Part shown: in pieces, positions 34,281 through 45,654 of the stretch | How positions within the stretch are numbered: the stretch's first letter is position 1 | How the letters are laid out: each line of letters begins with the position of its first letter | Origin: Cordilura impudica | Taxonomy: Eukaryota > Arthropoda > Insecta > Diptera > Scathophagidae | Direction of reading: 5' to 3' | NCBI GenBank assembly: GCA_963682025.1 | Contig: OY821518.1 | Location: forward strand, 129,381,043-129,445,042 | Length of the DNA: 64,000 nt | Program-made: the position numbers and the translations under genes | Notes under the pieces: generated by a model | What the model was told of the DNA's origin: nothing | The model's database searches: none | The model's input: the letters and a program-made list of their open reading frames with translations, nothing else

Positions 34281-37200
34281 AAATAAAAAATGAAAAATAA
34301 AAATTAAAAAAAAAAAATTAAAAAGTAAAAATTAAAAATTAAAAATTAAAAATTAAAAATTAAAAATTAAAAATTAAAAATTAAAAATTAAAAATTAAAA
34401 ATTAAAAATTAAAAATTAAAAATTAAAAATTAAAAATTAAAAATTAAAAATTAAAAATTAAAAATTAAAAATTAAAAATTAAAAATTAAAAATTAAAAAT
34501 TAAAAATTAAAAATTAAAAATTAAAAATTAAAAATTAAAAATTAAAAATTAAAAATTAAAAATTAAAAATTAAAAATTAAAAATTAAAAATTAAAAATTA
34601 AAAATTAAAAATTAAAAATTAAAAATTAAAAATTAAAAATTAAAAATTAAAAATTAAAAATTAAAAATTAAAAATTAAAAATTAAAAATTAAAAATTAAA
34701 AATTAAAAATTAAAAATTAAAAATTAAAAATTAAAAATTAAAAATTAAAAATTAAAAATTAAAAATTAAAAATTAAAAATTAAAAATTAAAAATTAAAAA
34801 TTAAAAATTAAAAATTAAAAATTAAAAATTAAAAATTAAAAATTAAAAATTAAAAATTAAAAATTAAAAATTAAAAATTAAAAATTAAAAATTAAAAATT
34901 AAAAATTAAAAATTAAAAATTAAAAATTAAAAATTAAAAATTAAAAATTAAAAATTAAAAATTAAAAATTAAAAATTAAAAATTAAAAATTAAAAATTAA
35001 AAATTAAAAATTAAAAATTAAAAATTAAAAATTAAAAATTAAAAATTAATAATTAAAAATTGAAAATTAAAAATTAAAAATTAAAAATTAAAAATTTTAA
35101 ATTAAAAATTAAAAATTAAAAATTAAAAATTAAAAATTAAAAATTAAAAATTAAAAATTAAAAATTAAAAATTAAAAATTAAAAATTAAAAATTAAAAAT
35201 TAAAAATTAAAAACTAAAAATTAAAAATTAAAAATTAAAAATTAAAAATTAAAAATTAAAAATTAAAAATTAAAAATTAAAAATTAAAAATAAAAAATTA
35301 AAAATTAAAAATTAAAAATTAAAAATTAAAAATTAAAAATTAAAAATTAGAAATTAAAAATTAAAAATTAAAAATTAAAAATTAAAAATTAAAAATTAAA
35401 AATTAAAAATTAAAAATTAAAAATTAAAAATTAAAAATTAAAAATTAAAAATTAAAAATTAAAAATTAAAAATTAAAAATTAAAAATTAAAAATTAAAAA
35501 TTAAAAATTAAAAATTAAAAATTAAAAATTAAAAACTAAAAATTAAAAATTAAAAATTAAAAATTTTAAATTAAAAATTAAAAATTAAAAATTAAAAATT
35601 AAAAATTAAAAATTAAAAATTAAAAATTAAAAATTAAAAATTAAAAATTAAAAATTAAAAATTAAAAATTAAAAATTAAAAATTAAAAATTAAAAATTAA
35701 AAATTAAAAATTAAAAATTAAAAATTAAAAATTAAAAATTAAAAATTAAAAATTAAAAATTAAAAATTAAAAATTAAAAATTAAAAATTAAAAATTAAAA
35801 ATTAAAAATTAAAAATTAAAAATTAAAAATTAAAAATTAAAAATTAAAAATTAAAAATTAAAAATTAAAAATTAAAAATTAAAAATTAAAAATTAAAAAT
35901 TAAAAATTAAAAATTAAAAATTAAAAATTAAAAATTAAAAATTAAAAATTAAAAATTAAAAATTAAAAATTAAAAATTAAAAATTAAAAATTAAAAATTA
36001 AAAATTAAAAATTAAAAATTAAAAATTAAAAATTAAAAATTAAAAATTAAAAATTAAAAATTAAAAATTAAAAATTAAAAATTAAAAATTAAAAATTAAA
36101 AATTAAAAATTAAAAATTAAAAATTAAAAATTAAAAATTAAAAATTAAAAATTAAAAATTAAAAATTAAAAATTAAAAATTAAAAATTAAAAATTAAAAA
36201 TTAAAAATTAAAAATTAAAAATTAAAAATTAAAAATTAAAAATTAAAAATTAAAAATTAAAAATTAAAAATTAAAAATTAAAAATTAAAAATTAAAAATT
36301 AAAAATTAAAAATTAAAAATTAAAAATTAAAAATTAAAAATTAAAAATTAAAAATTAAAAATTAAAAATTAAAAATTAAAAATTAAAAATTAAAAATTAA
36401 AAATTAAAAATTAAAAATTAAAAATTAAAAATTAAAAATTAAAAATTAAAAATTAAAAATTAAAAATTAAAAATTAAAAATTAAAAATTAATAATTAAAA
36501 ATTGAAAATTAAAAATTAAAAATTAAAAATTAAAAATTAAAAATTTAAAATTTAAAATTAAAAATTAAAAATTAAAAATTAAAAATTAAAAATTAAAAAT
36601 TAAAAATTAAAAATTAAAAATTAAAAATTAAAAATTAAAAATTAAAAATTAAAAATTAAAAATTAAAAATTAAAAATTAAAAATTAAAAATTAAAAATTA
36701 AAAATTAAAAATTAAAAATTAAAAATTAAAAATTAAAAATTAAAAATTAAAAATTAAAAATTAAAAATTAAAAATTAAAAATTAAAAATTAAAAATTAAA
36801 AATTAAAAATTAAAAATTAAAAATTAAAAATTAAAAATTAAAAATTAAAAATTAAAAATTAAAAATTAAAAATTAAAAATTAAAAATTAAAAATTAAAAA
36901 TTAAAAATTAAAAATTAAAAATTAAAAATTAAAAATTAAAAATTAAAAATTAAAAATTAAAAATTAAAAATTAAAAATTAAAAATTAAAAATTAAAAATT
37001 AAAAATTAAAAATTAAAAATTAAAAATTAAAAATTAAAAATTAAAAATTAAAAAATAAAAGTTAAAAAATAAAAGTTAAAAATTAAAAATTAAAAATTAA
37101 AAATTAAAAATTAAAAATTAAAAATTAAAAATTAAAAATTAAAAATTAAAAATTAAAAATTAAAAATTAAAAATTAAAATTTAAAAATTTAAAATTAAAA

Positions 37201-37659
37201 ATTAAAAATTAAAAATTAAAAATTAAAAATTAAAAATTAAAAATTAAAAATTAAAAATTAAAAATTAAAAATTAAAAATTAAAAATTAAAAATTAAAAAT
37301 AAAAAATTAAAAATTAAAAATTAAAAATTAAAAATTAAAAATTAAAAATTAAAAATTAAAAATTAAAAATTAAAAATTAAAAATTAAAAATTAAAAATTA
37401 AAAATTAAAAATTAAAAATTAAAAATTAAAAATTAAAAATTAAAAATTAAAAATTAAAAATTAAAAATTAAAAATTAAAAATTAAAAATTAAAAATTAAA
37501 AATTAAAAATTAAAAATTAAAAATTAAAAATTAAAAATTAAAAATTAAAAATTAAAAATTAAAAATTAAAAATTAAAAATTAAAAATTAAAAATTAAAAA
37601 TTAAAAATTAAAAATTAAAAACTAAAAATTAAAAATTAAAAATTAAAAATTAAATATTA
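34281..37659. repeat. (TTAAAAA)n heptamer array, about 3.4 kb
   Basis: Hundreds of nearly perfect TTAAAAA units. Rare variants stay in 7-bp register: C at 35,214, 35,536 and 37,622 (322 and 2,086 bp apart, both multiples of 7). A distinctive TAATAATTAAAAATTG block occurs at 35,047 and again 1,442 bp later (206 units) at 36,489. The array has no coding capacity. Confidence 0.97.
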
Positions 37660-37935
37660 AAAATAAAAAACGAAAAATAAAATATGAAAAACGAAAAATG
37701 AAAAACGAAAAATGAAAAATGAAAAATGAAAAACAAAAAATTAAAAATACAAAATGAAAAATAAAAAATGAGAAATGAAAAATAGAAAATGAAAAATAAA
37801 AAATGAAAAATGAAAAATAAAAATGAAAAATTAGAAATAAAAATAAAAAATGAAAAACGAAAAACGAAAAACGAAAAATGAAAAAATTAAAAATGATAAA
37901 TAAAAAATAAAAAATTAAAAATAAAAAACGAAAAA
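37660..37935. repeat. Degenerate right border of the heptamer array
   Basis: GAAAAAC, GAAAAAT and TAAAAAA units in irregular order before unique AT-rich sequence resumes at about 37,940. Confidence 0.9.
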
Positions 37936-38090
37936 TTTTAAATTAACCGGTTGAAACAATAAATATTTATAAATCTTTTTATATTAGCAGAGCCCCTGGA
38001 GTTGATTGCAGTGATATAAAAAAATCTTTAATTACTAGATGTTTACATATCTCCCCTGTGATCGGACTTACATGATTTTTTTTTGTTATG

Positions 38091-39321
38091 ATATTTAATG
38101 TTAATACGGTTGAAACGAAAAAATTGTATTCTAAATTAATTTGAAATTCGGTTACAATCTCCATCAAAAGTCGGTTGGCAAAAAATTCGGTAGCCACAAT
38201 GAATATGTTTTCTATGTGCACAATTTCAAATATTCACAATATCTAATAGAAATGACAATTACCAAATTTGCATACAAATTGATATCGAGAAATGAAAACA
38301 AATTTCTTTAATAATTTAAAATAAAAAGTCTATATAAAAATAAAAAAAGTTATATTGGGAAAAGAATAATTAATTGGAAATAAAATATGAGTTAATAATA
38401 TTGAGCTAATAATAAATTATACATATTGGGAAGAGAAACATATATGTATATTAGAAATAAATTGATGAAATGATAAAAAAAAATACCAAGAAATCCTTAT
38501 AAAAGGGTTTTTAAAAAAAACCTAATCTTTGTTAAATTCTCTCAAAAATTATCACAATATCCGGCTCCTAGGATAACATCTATTTCATTTCTTTTGATGG
38601 TCTTGTTTTTTAATGATTTGAATATATTTTTCAACATCATAATTTTTATGTTTTGTACACAAATTATGTTTTAGATTAGTTTATACAACTTTAATTGGTT
38701 TGTGCGATTTCTTGTCATAAGAATCAAAGTTAAAAAATGATTCATAATTTAATTGAGCTTCAATTTAATAAAATAAGTTCTTAATCTTAAGAATCGATAG
38801 CCAATACAAATAAATTTGAGACCTTAACCTAACTTGCGCATTCTATAACTTTATCTTATCGATATAATGATTTTGTTTCCATTGTACTAAGTACACACAT
38901 TTTATCGATATTTAATAATCATTATAAAAGAACATAAAGTGTTTATTTTCGGTTTTTCGCAATATTTCTCTTTATCCAATTTACAATATTTGTATTATTT
39001 TTTCGCTATATATTGTAGTAGTATTGTATATATATTTTTAAACGATTATTGCCATTGATCAAAGGTTTATCGATAACAAGCCATCGCATGGACACACCTT
39101 TGGTTTTGGAATATTAAAAGAATAAATAAATATTTTATATTTAGTTTAGTTTAGCAGGCCTGTCTTTTTACCAATTTGTAGTATACTTTTCTCATATCTA
39201 AATTATTTTTTTTTGTAAATATTATACCTATAAATTATAGCAATTCAGTTTAATTTTGTCGTTTTTAGTTACAATGGGATTAGAAATAAAAATTGGTCTT
39301 TAATTTGATTATTAAACATTT
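38091..39321. other. AT-rich stretch, no gene recognised
   Basis: Lies inside the 9.2-kb inverted-repeat segment. Several ATCGATA motifs lie near 38,860-39,075. No coding frame of interest. Confidence 0.4.
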
Positions 39322-39510
39322 CATTACCCTCCACACCACTGTGAAGAGGGTCTATTTAGGTTTGTCATTCCGTTTGTATTGCATCGAAATAAATTCCGGG
39401 GAACCCAAAACGAACCGTCTGTCTGTTCCTATGCAAAATTGTTTAGAAACATCCCGAAGGAGTTGCTGTTTAAAACCATCAAAATTGGTCCAATGGGTCA
39501 TGACAGATGA
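39322..39510 (+). mobile_element. HINE-B repeat, 5' fragment
   Basis: TACCCTCCACACCACTGTGAAGAGGGTCTATTTAGG, TTTGTCATTCCGTTTGTATTGCATCGAAATAAATTCCGGGG, then a short CGTCTGTCTGTTCC tract. The 3' half is missing. Confidence 0.75.
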
Positions 39511-39689
39511 ATGAATATATGAAAAAACTCTTCAAAAATAAAAACTTTTCATGTGTTTGTTGTTTTTTCTTAAGATATGTATATGAAGTAATTCTGCTTA
39601 TTGTTGTAGTCATTGTAGTTGTGGAATTCGCTTCATGAGGGTGTGTATGTGGTTATGCTGCACATGTAACCATAGCCTATACAAGTGTT

Positions 39690-41010
39690 ATATATTTTTC
39701 TTAAAAAAGTATCTTTACTTAAAAAATTATCTTTTTATAAGACTATTTTACAAATTTTTTTTAATGTCCCTTTTTTAAAAAATACCGTTTTTAAAAGGTA
39801 TTATTCTTAAAAATTAATTTTTTTTAAGGAGATCTCTTCTTAAAAAGGTAATTTTTTAGAAGCACTTTTTCAAAGAGTTCTTTCAAAAAATTCGTTTTCT
39901 AAAAATCGAAATTTTTAAAAAAGTCCCTTTTAAAAAAGGTTAATTTTTTTAAAGTATCATTTTTCTTTAAAAAATTAAATTTTTTTAAAAAGTAGATATT
40001 TGTAAATAACCCTTTTTTAGAAATTATTTTTTTAAAAGTACCCTTTTTTAAAAAGTAGCCTTTTTAAAAAAGTACCCCTTTTTTAAAAATTTACCCTTTT
40101 AAACTCTTTCTTTTAACTCATACTCTCTGTCTGTCTGCCATGGGGCAACCCCATTCCCCCTCATCCAATTGATCAAAAATTGGCTCATATTCTTGTTGTA
40201 ACTATAGATTAATTTTGGGGTAGTCATGCACAGTCACGCATAGTCAGCCACGGAGTGATTTAAAACCCATTTCCCCTTATTCGATCGATCTAAAACTTGG
40301 TCGATAGACTTGCTGTGAAAAAAGACTAACTTTGACATAGACACCCCCAGTCATGCACAGTCACGGAGAGATTTAAGCCCCATTTCCCCTCATCCAATCA
40401 ATCTGAAACTTGTTATTGTCACCAAATATTAACTTAAAGATAGTCACGCATAGTCACGCACAGTCACGGAGTGATTTAAACCCCATTTCACATCATCCAG
40501 TCAATCTGAAACTTGGTCCTCAGACTTGTTGTGACCAAAGATTTATTCTAAAATAGTCACGCAGTCACTCAAAGTCACGCACAATCATGGAGAGATTCAA
40601 AACTCATATGCCTACATATGGAAAGAAAGATTTGTAATAAAAACTTTGTTTTTATGGGCTAGATTATTTAAAAAGTATATGTTCTTAAAAAATTCATTTT
40701 TTTTAGCTACCCTTTTCTTAAAAATTAAATTTTTTTAAAGTAAAGTTTTTTAAAAAAATGCCTTTTTAAAAAAAATACTTAAAAAACATTTCTTAGTAGA
40801 GTACATTTTCTTAAAAAATTACTAAATGTTCTACTAAAAGTATATTTTTGAAAAAATTGCATTTCTTTAAAAAGTACTTTGTCGCAGAAAATACCTTTTC
40901 TTAGAAAAATAACTTTTTTAAAAAAGTATATTTTTTTTTTAAACTACCGTTTTTTAAAAACAACTTTTTTTAAGATACGTTTTATTAAGAAAATACCTTT
41001 TCTTTTGTTA
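39690..41010. repeat. Degenerate TTTTTTAAAAAAGTACC minisatellite, split by a GTCACG repeat
   Basis: Irregular units alternating T-runs, A-runs and GTAYC or ATT linkers cover 39,690-40,095 and resume at 40,670-41,010. The interruption is the GTCACG-type repeat, so the minisatellite was there first or the two expanded together. Confidence 0.75.
40099..40672 (+). repeat. GTCACG minisatellite-type repeat, copy 3 (complete)
   Basis: Starts AAACTCTTTCTTTTAACTCATACTCTCTGTCTGTCTGCCATGGGG, runs through four degenerate 100-120-bp units, and ends AAAACTTTGTTTTTATGGGCTAGATTATTT. It shows both family boundaries, so it is the best reference copy. The CTGTCTGTCTG tract and fixed ends suggest a mobile non-autonomous repeat rather than a local satellite. 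Confidence 0.85.
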
Positions 41011-41127
41011 TTTTTTATGTTAAAAGTTATCGAATATTTATAGTTTTTGTTGATATTTCGGCTTATGGTCAGTAAAAACGCTCAATGATTTGAGTTTATT
41101 ATTCTATATTTATTTCAATATTTCGAT

Positions 41128-41387
41128 CCTCTTTGAGGATCATCATCAGGATGATGATATAAGACATGATCGTTGTTTTCTATAACAAGATAATATAATA
41201 GAAACTTGCACAAAAAACAATTCAATTCAAATTTAATTGGTATTTGAATTTAAAGCTCCTCTTTGAGGATCATCATCAGGATGATGATATAAGACATGAT
41301 CGTTGTTTTCTATAACAAGATAATATAATAGAAACTTGCACAAAAAACAATTCTATTCAAATTTAATTGGTATTTGAATTTAAAGCT
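41128..41387. repeat. 130-bp tandem duplication
   Basis: Two near-identical 130-bp copies, each beginning CTCTTTGAGGATCATCATCAGGATGATGATATAAG and ending TTTGAATTTAAAG. Within each unit GATCATCATC and GATGATGAT pair as a small hairpin. Confidence 0.9.
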
Positions 41388-41392
41388 TTATA

Positions 41393-41506
41393 CCCTGTTT
41401 CCATAACACAATTCGTCACAGACTAACGAAAATTTGTGTGTATTTTGTTTTTGTTCTTCATTCAAATTTACGTTCGTCTGTGACGAAATGTGTTATGGAA
41501 ACAGGG
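41393..41506. mobile_element. 114-bp MITE with TA target duplication
   Basis: Near-perfect 36-bp inverted arms starting CCCTGTTTCCATAACACAAT, with a loop of about 42 bp. TA lies on both sides (41,391-41,392; 41,507-41,508). This suits a mariner/Tc1-mobilised MITE, although none of the three mariner families here has the same tips. Confidence 0.8.
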
Positions 41507-41507
41507 T

Positions 41508-41580
41508 ATTAGTATCTTTACGCAGGTGAAGGGTTTCAAAGATTTGGCACATCCAAATTGAACGCTCTTACTTGTTTATA
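41508..41580 (+). mobile_element. HINE-B 3'-end fragment
   Basis: AGGTGAAGGGTTTCAAAGATTTGGCACATCCAAATTGAACGCTCTTACTTGTTTATA. This is the family's hairpin terminus with mutated stem (TTTGGC...CCAAAT), directly after the MITE. Confidence 0.65.
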
Positions 41581-42045
41581 ACTAAAACTATGGGTAAAAA
41601 AACACAGAAAAATATGTAATTTTGAAAGGAAAACATTATAATATGTATTTTATACATCAATCGAAAGGTCTCAAAGTCGAGCGCTCGTAAATCGCAAAAA
41701 ATTGTAGACATTGACTTCTTTCAGGTCATAGTGTGAGAATATTTCCACATTGTTCTCCTTTTTTGAATATTTTCACCCCATGACTTCAAAGAGGATAATA
41801 ATCAAAATTTTCTTTAATTTTAATCTTATTGTTCTTTACATTTTATATAAATTAGTTATTAAGTTATTAATTTATTGATGATTTTATAATTTTAAATATA
41901 ATCAGTTCCATAATGCAAAATAAGACTTTTAGTCTTGTGTATGGAGCAGTTCCAATATATAAATAAATAAAATAAGTTAAAAAATAAAGATTTATTGAGG
42001 ATATATTTTTTTATTTTTTCTCGTATAAATGCAATTCATATATGT
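41581..42045. other. AT-rich stretch, nothing recognised
   Basis: No coding or repeat signal is recognised. Confidence 0.4.
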
Positions 42046-42156
42046 AAGAAAAAAAAATCATGAGAGTCCGATCACAAGGGAGATGTGTAAACATCTAATA
42101 ATTAAAGAAAACATCAACATCATATTTTCCAGTGCATAAAAAATAAGTCGATTATG

Positions 42157-42880
42157 CTGTTTTTTGAAATTCAAGTGATGTTTTCTGAAATTCTATTGAT
42201 GTTTTCTGAAATTCAATTGATGTTTTCTGAAATTATATTGATGTTTTCTGAAATTCTATTTATGTTTTTTGAAATACAATTGATAGAATGATGTTTTCTG
42301 AAATTATATTGATGTTTTCTGAAATTATATTGATGTTTTCTGAAATTCTATTTATGTTTTTTGAAATACAATTGATCGAATGATGTTTTCTGAAATTATA
42401 TTGATGTTTTCTGAAATTCTATTTATGTTTTCTTAAATTCAAATGATGTTTTCTGAAATTCTATTTATGTTTTCTGAAATACAATTGATGTTTCCTGAAA
42501 TACAATTAATGTTTTCTGAAATTCTATTTATGTTTTCTGAAATTCAAATGATGTTTTCTGAAACTCGAATGATGTTTTCTGAAATAATATTGATGTTTTC
42601 TGAAATTCTATTGATGTTTTCTGAAATTCAATTGATGTTTTCTGAAACTCGAATGATGTTTTCTGAAAATACATTGATGTTTTCTGAAATTCTATTTATG
42701 TTTTCTGAAATTCAAATGATGTTTTCTGAAATTCTATTGATGTTTTCTGAAATTCAATTGATGTTTTTGAAACTCGAATGATGTTTTCTGAAATTATATT
42801 GATGGTTTCTGAAATACAATTGATGTTTTCTGAAATACAATTGATGTTTTTTGAAAGACAATTGGAAAATGTTTAGAAAA
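42157..42880 (+). repeat. 21-bp tandem repeat, about 33 units
   Basis: Unit TGATGTTTTCTGAAATTCAAT with variants (TTATGTTTTCTGAAATTCTAT and GATGTTTTCTGAAACTCGAA). Because 21 is a multiple of three, one frame stays open for 112 codons (42,443-42,781) as repeats of MFSEIQL/MFSEILF. I see no start context or flanking coding sequence, so I treat it as a minisatellite. Confidence 0.93.
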
Positions 42881-43199
42881 GAACATATCATAATTTTTTA
42901 ACATATACAATCAGATAAAGTCACACCGATTTACACTTCAGCTCACACCGATGTGTTACTCTGTTTTTGCGATTGTATTGTGAAATAGAAATTTACCCCC
43001 CTGCGCGTATAGATGTTTACACATCAAAAATTCTGATGAGTTTTGAACAATGTATGTAAGATACAATTAGTTACACTATCAGATTTGACAGATTTGCAGA
43101 TATGTATTCGAAAAAATCTCTGCTTTCCTATAAAAATAATATTAAAATGCCCTGGTTTTTACAACAATTTTTACTGTTTATAATATTTTTGTCATAAAA

Positions 43200-43595
43200 A
43201 ACATTTAGAAATCATTAATAACAGGAGTGAAGGGTCCTGGGTTTTACGTTTACATTAATATCTGGACTTATTGTAATATTTATAATAAATGTAAACAAAA
43301 TAATTGAAAAGCAAATTATTTGATAAACTTAATACTAAATAAATACAACAAATACACTGCATTTTTAACATTTTTTAGAGGTGTCTCCATAGTTTAGGTT
43401 ATATCTTGCTACAATAAGTTTACCCAAGTATGTTTATTTCGTGAATGAGCATGATTTCAAAAGACAGGAGGACATCGACTATATCAAGTCGAGTTGTTAT
43501 AAGGATCATTGATATATTTACTTTATAGGAACGCATATTAATGACAAACTGATATATACCCTTATATATACACAGTGGAGTGGAGGGTATAAAAA
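43200..43595 (-). mobile_element. HINE-B repeat, large fragment
   Basis: Plus-strand end is GACAAACTGATATATACCC, then CACAGTGGAGTGGAGGGTATAAAA, the family 5' end on the minus strand. The body shares CATTTTTTAGAGGTGTCTCCATAGTTTAGGT with other copies. The 3' hairpin has been lost. Confidence 0.75.
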
Positions 43596-43636
43596 TGAAA
43601 TGAATTTTACTAAAGTGGAAATATATATCACTGTAG

Positions 43637-43808
43637 TTTTTATACCCTCCACTTCCAAATTGGTATTAAGTTTATCAACTTTTTAAAATATTTTTTTTTA
43701 CATTTGTTATAATTAATGTAATAAGTCCAAATATTAATGTAAATGTTAAACCCAGGTGGAGGGTATCAAAAACTAGGTATAGCCGAATTTAACACTCTTT
43801 CTTATATT
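43637..43808 (+). mobile_element. HINE-B repeat, short copy with both ends
   Basis: TTTTTATACCCTCCACTTCC at one end and CAGGTGGAGGGTATCAAAAACTAGGTATAGCCGAATTTAACACTCTTTCTTATAT at the other. It lacks the microsatellite. It lies opposite in orientation to the copy ending 42 bp upstream. Confidence 0.75.
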
Positions 43809-44891
43809 TATTACAAATTTTTACAATAAAAAACACTATTCTGATTATAAAATCGAACATTGCTCTTAATTTATATAGAAATAGTATTATTTGAAATGAT
43901 TGAGAGCTAGAGTGGCACCATAATATAGTTTAAAATGAATTCGACTACCGTTGTAAATGCACGATAAATATGAACTTTGACTGAATTGAACGAAATTTGG
44001 TGTTAAAAAATGTTTGCATGAAAATTTAAATTGGTCCAGATTCTTAATTAGATCCCAAACATAACTAATTGGTGAGGTCAAAGAAAACAGGCATAAATCA
44101 AAAGTTAATGAGAACGTCAAAGAGATGAGGTTAAGCATGAGTTTACATAAATTTAAAAATTTATTTGCAGGAATTTTCCCACTACGATCAAATAATTTTT
44201 AATAATAATTTGTTGGGTTGAGTCCGTAGCGGAAGGGGAATTTATTTGACCGTATCAGAAATCATAGACATGCATTTTTTATTTTCAATAGTATTCCAAA
44301 TTTCTTGGCCTAATCGAATGGTATCATCGTGTTTTGAAGTTGTTTTTGTCTTAAATTCTTATTCAGCTAAAAAATTCCGCAAAAATTCCAAATCTCAATA
44401 TTCAAACAAATGTTTAATTTTTGTGACTGAGTCTGTGTTATTAGCGCGATAAAAGCAAGAGTATCTAATAATGGGTTACACTAAAATCATATGCTATTTC
44501 AACTTGTAAAATTAAATTATCTTGTATTGTCACTTTGAAATGTACGTTCAACATCAAAAGATAGGTGAAATGTATCAATAAATTAATCTGTTACGTTTTT
44601 ATTTAATAATTTCGTGCGCCTATATTCAGCAGACGATATCTCAATAAGTTTATTTTTCAGTAGACAAACAACATGTTTATTTCGTGAATTATTGAATAAG
44701 TGACACAGGACTACAAATCTAAGGCTTTTACTTTCCCACTGAGATCTGAAGATGGTTTCTGACTTTTTGCGCTGAATCCGACACTGATGGCAGTGCAAAT
44801 GTGCCCTTTTTTGACATTTTCATAACAGTAACTAACGTGAATTTTGTAAATAGAATCAGATTCCACATAATTTTCTTTACGAAAATGCATA
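43809..44891. other. AT-rich stretch, no gene recognised
   Basis: Short frames at 44,246-44,452 and 44,583-44,988 have no motifs I know. A relic of an old element is possible but unsupported. Confidence 0.4.
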
Positions 44892-44978
44892 AAAAGGATG
44901 ACCCAATAAGAGTGTACGACTGGCATTTGTTACAGGAACATGATAACCTCAACTGGATGGTATGGATCTGAGCGATAT

Positions 44979-45100
44979 GTGGCTCCACCTACCATAAAGC
45001 GCTCGATACAATCGATTTATTAGAGTAACAATTTACAGACCGAATCATCTCCCGAAATTTTGATGGCAATTGACCTCCAAGATAATGAGATTTAACGCCG
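44979..45100 (+). pseudogene. mariner-like transposase remnant at the Transib insertion site
   Basis: One frame, interrupted by stops, gives GSTYHKALDTIDLLE, then QFTDRIISRNFDGN, then PPR and DLTP, which resumes as CDIF after the Transib. These match the region between the second and third catalytic acids in the other mariners here (GATCHTA...ISRN...WPPRSCDLTPLDY). The insertion lies inside the DLTPCD motif. The N-terminal two-thirds is absent. Non-functional. Confidence 0.7.
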
Positions 45101-45140
45101 CACAGTGGACCATATTTTGAGAAGGCGGCCAGAAATCATT
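45101..45140 (+). repeat. Transib copy 1, left TIR (RSS-like)
   Basis: Heptamer CACAGTG, a 23-bp spacer, then AGAAATCAT at the nonamer position. The right TIR (50,411-50,449, reversed) has CACAGTG, 23 bp, then AAAAATCTA. Copy 2 has AAAAATTTA and AAAAATCAT at the same distance. The heptamer equals the V(D)J consensus; the A-rich second block only loosely resembles ACAAAAACC. Confidence 0.85.
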
Positions 45141-45654
45141 TTTTTTTTGTTACCGATTTAAAAGTTATGTTATTCATTTGAAAGTAAACACTAGTAAACC
45201 TTGGGAGCCAAAAATTGCGACTCTATCTCAACTATATCACAGCGAACAGGGTCTTCGAAAATGGGCTTTCTCAGTATTTTGCTAAAATTAAAAATTTCTT
45301 TGTAAATTTTTATTTTTGAATGACTGCAACTCTTTTGATTTAAAAGATTTTGAAGTGAAATAAATTTTGTAAAATTTTGTGGCTTCCATACTATTAATGT
45401 TAAAAATGTAAAATCACTGAGTCATTCCGAAATTTAAAAAAAAAAATTTTTAAAAAAGGTCAAAATTTTCGAAAATCTCCTACTTAATAGAGCATAACTC
45501 CTGCCAGTCAAAAGCAGTCAGAAAAAATCTTGCACTTTTCTATAGTCCGAACCCTCCCCTATACTCGTATACCCCATTATACACCCGCCAGTTTACGCCC
45601 GTGTGCACCAGAACAATTTTTCTGATCCAAGGTTAGATATTTTCTGCAAAATTT

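Larger units (their letters stand above)
38024..42112. repeat. Inner inverted-repeat pair, about 65-bp arms, 4.1-kb span
   Basis: The left arm, 38,024-38,090 (CTTTAATTACTA, GATGTTTACATATC, TCCCCTGTGATCGGACT, CATGATTTTTTTT), is mirrored by the right arm, 42,046-42,112. The centre of each arm is the same near-palindrome GATGTTTACACATC that forms the tips of the 9.2-kb outer repeat. The span holds a HINE-B fragment, a minisatellite, a GTCACG repeat and a MITE; no gene is seen. Confidence 0.75.
33823..43025. repeat. 9.2-kb segment bounded by 115-bp inverted repeats
   Basis: The left arm (33,823-33,940) and right arm (42,905-43,025) are reverse complements. From the tip inward, each reads GATGTGTAAACATC, then CGCGCAGGGGG, TAAATTTCTATTTCACAATACAATC, and AAAATCGGTGTGACTT-like sequence. 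The interior is mostly satellite-like: a heptamer array on the left, a 21-bp array on the right, and a 4-kb inner inverted-repeat pair. No transposase is found. Its nature is unknown; a satellite-rich foldback element is one reading. Confidence 0.75.

Noticed and set aside
34281..37659. Telomeric-type repeat
   Set aside because: TTAAAAA is not the insect TTAGG motif, flies lack telomerase repeats, and the array is bounded by internal repeats.
42443..42781. 112-codon MFSEIQL-repeat protein
   Set aside because: The frame is an automatic result of a 21-bp tandem repeat. There is no flanking coding sequence or promoter context.
44246..44988. Possible relic gene on either strand between HINE-B and the mariner relic
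   Set aside because: No motif is recognised, and overlapping frames on the minus strand contradict one another; left as unassigned sequence.
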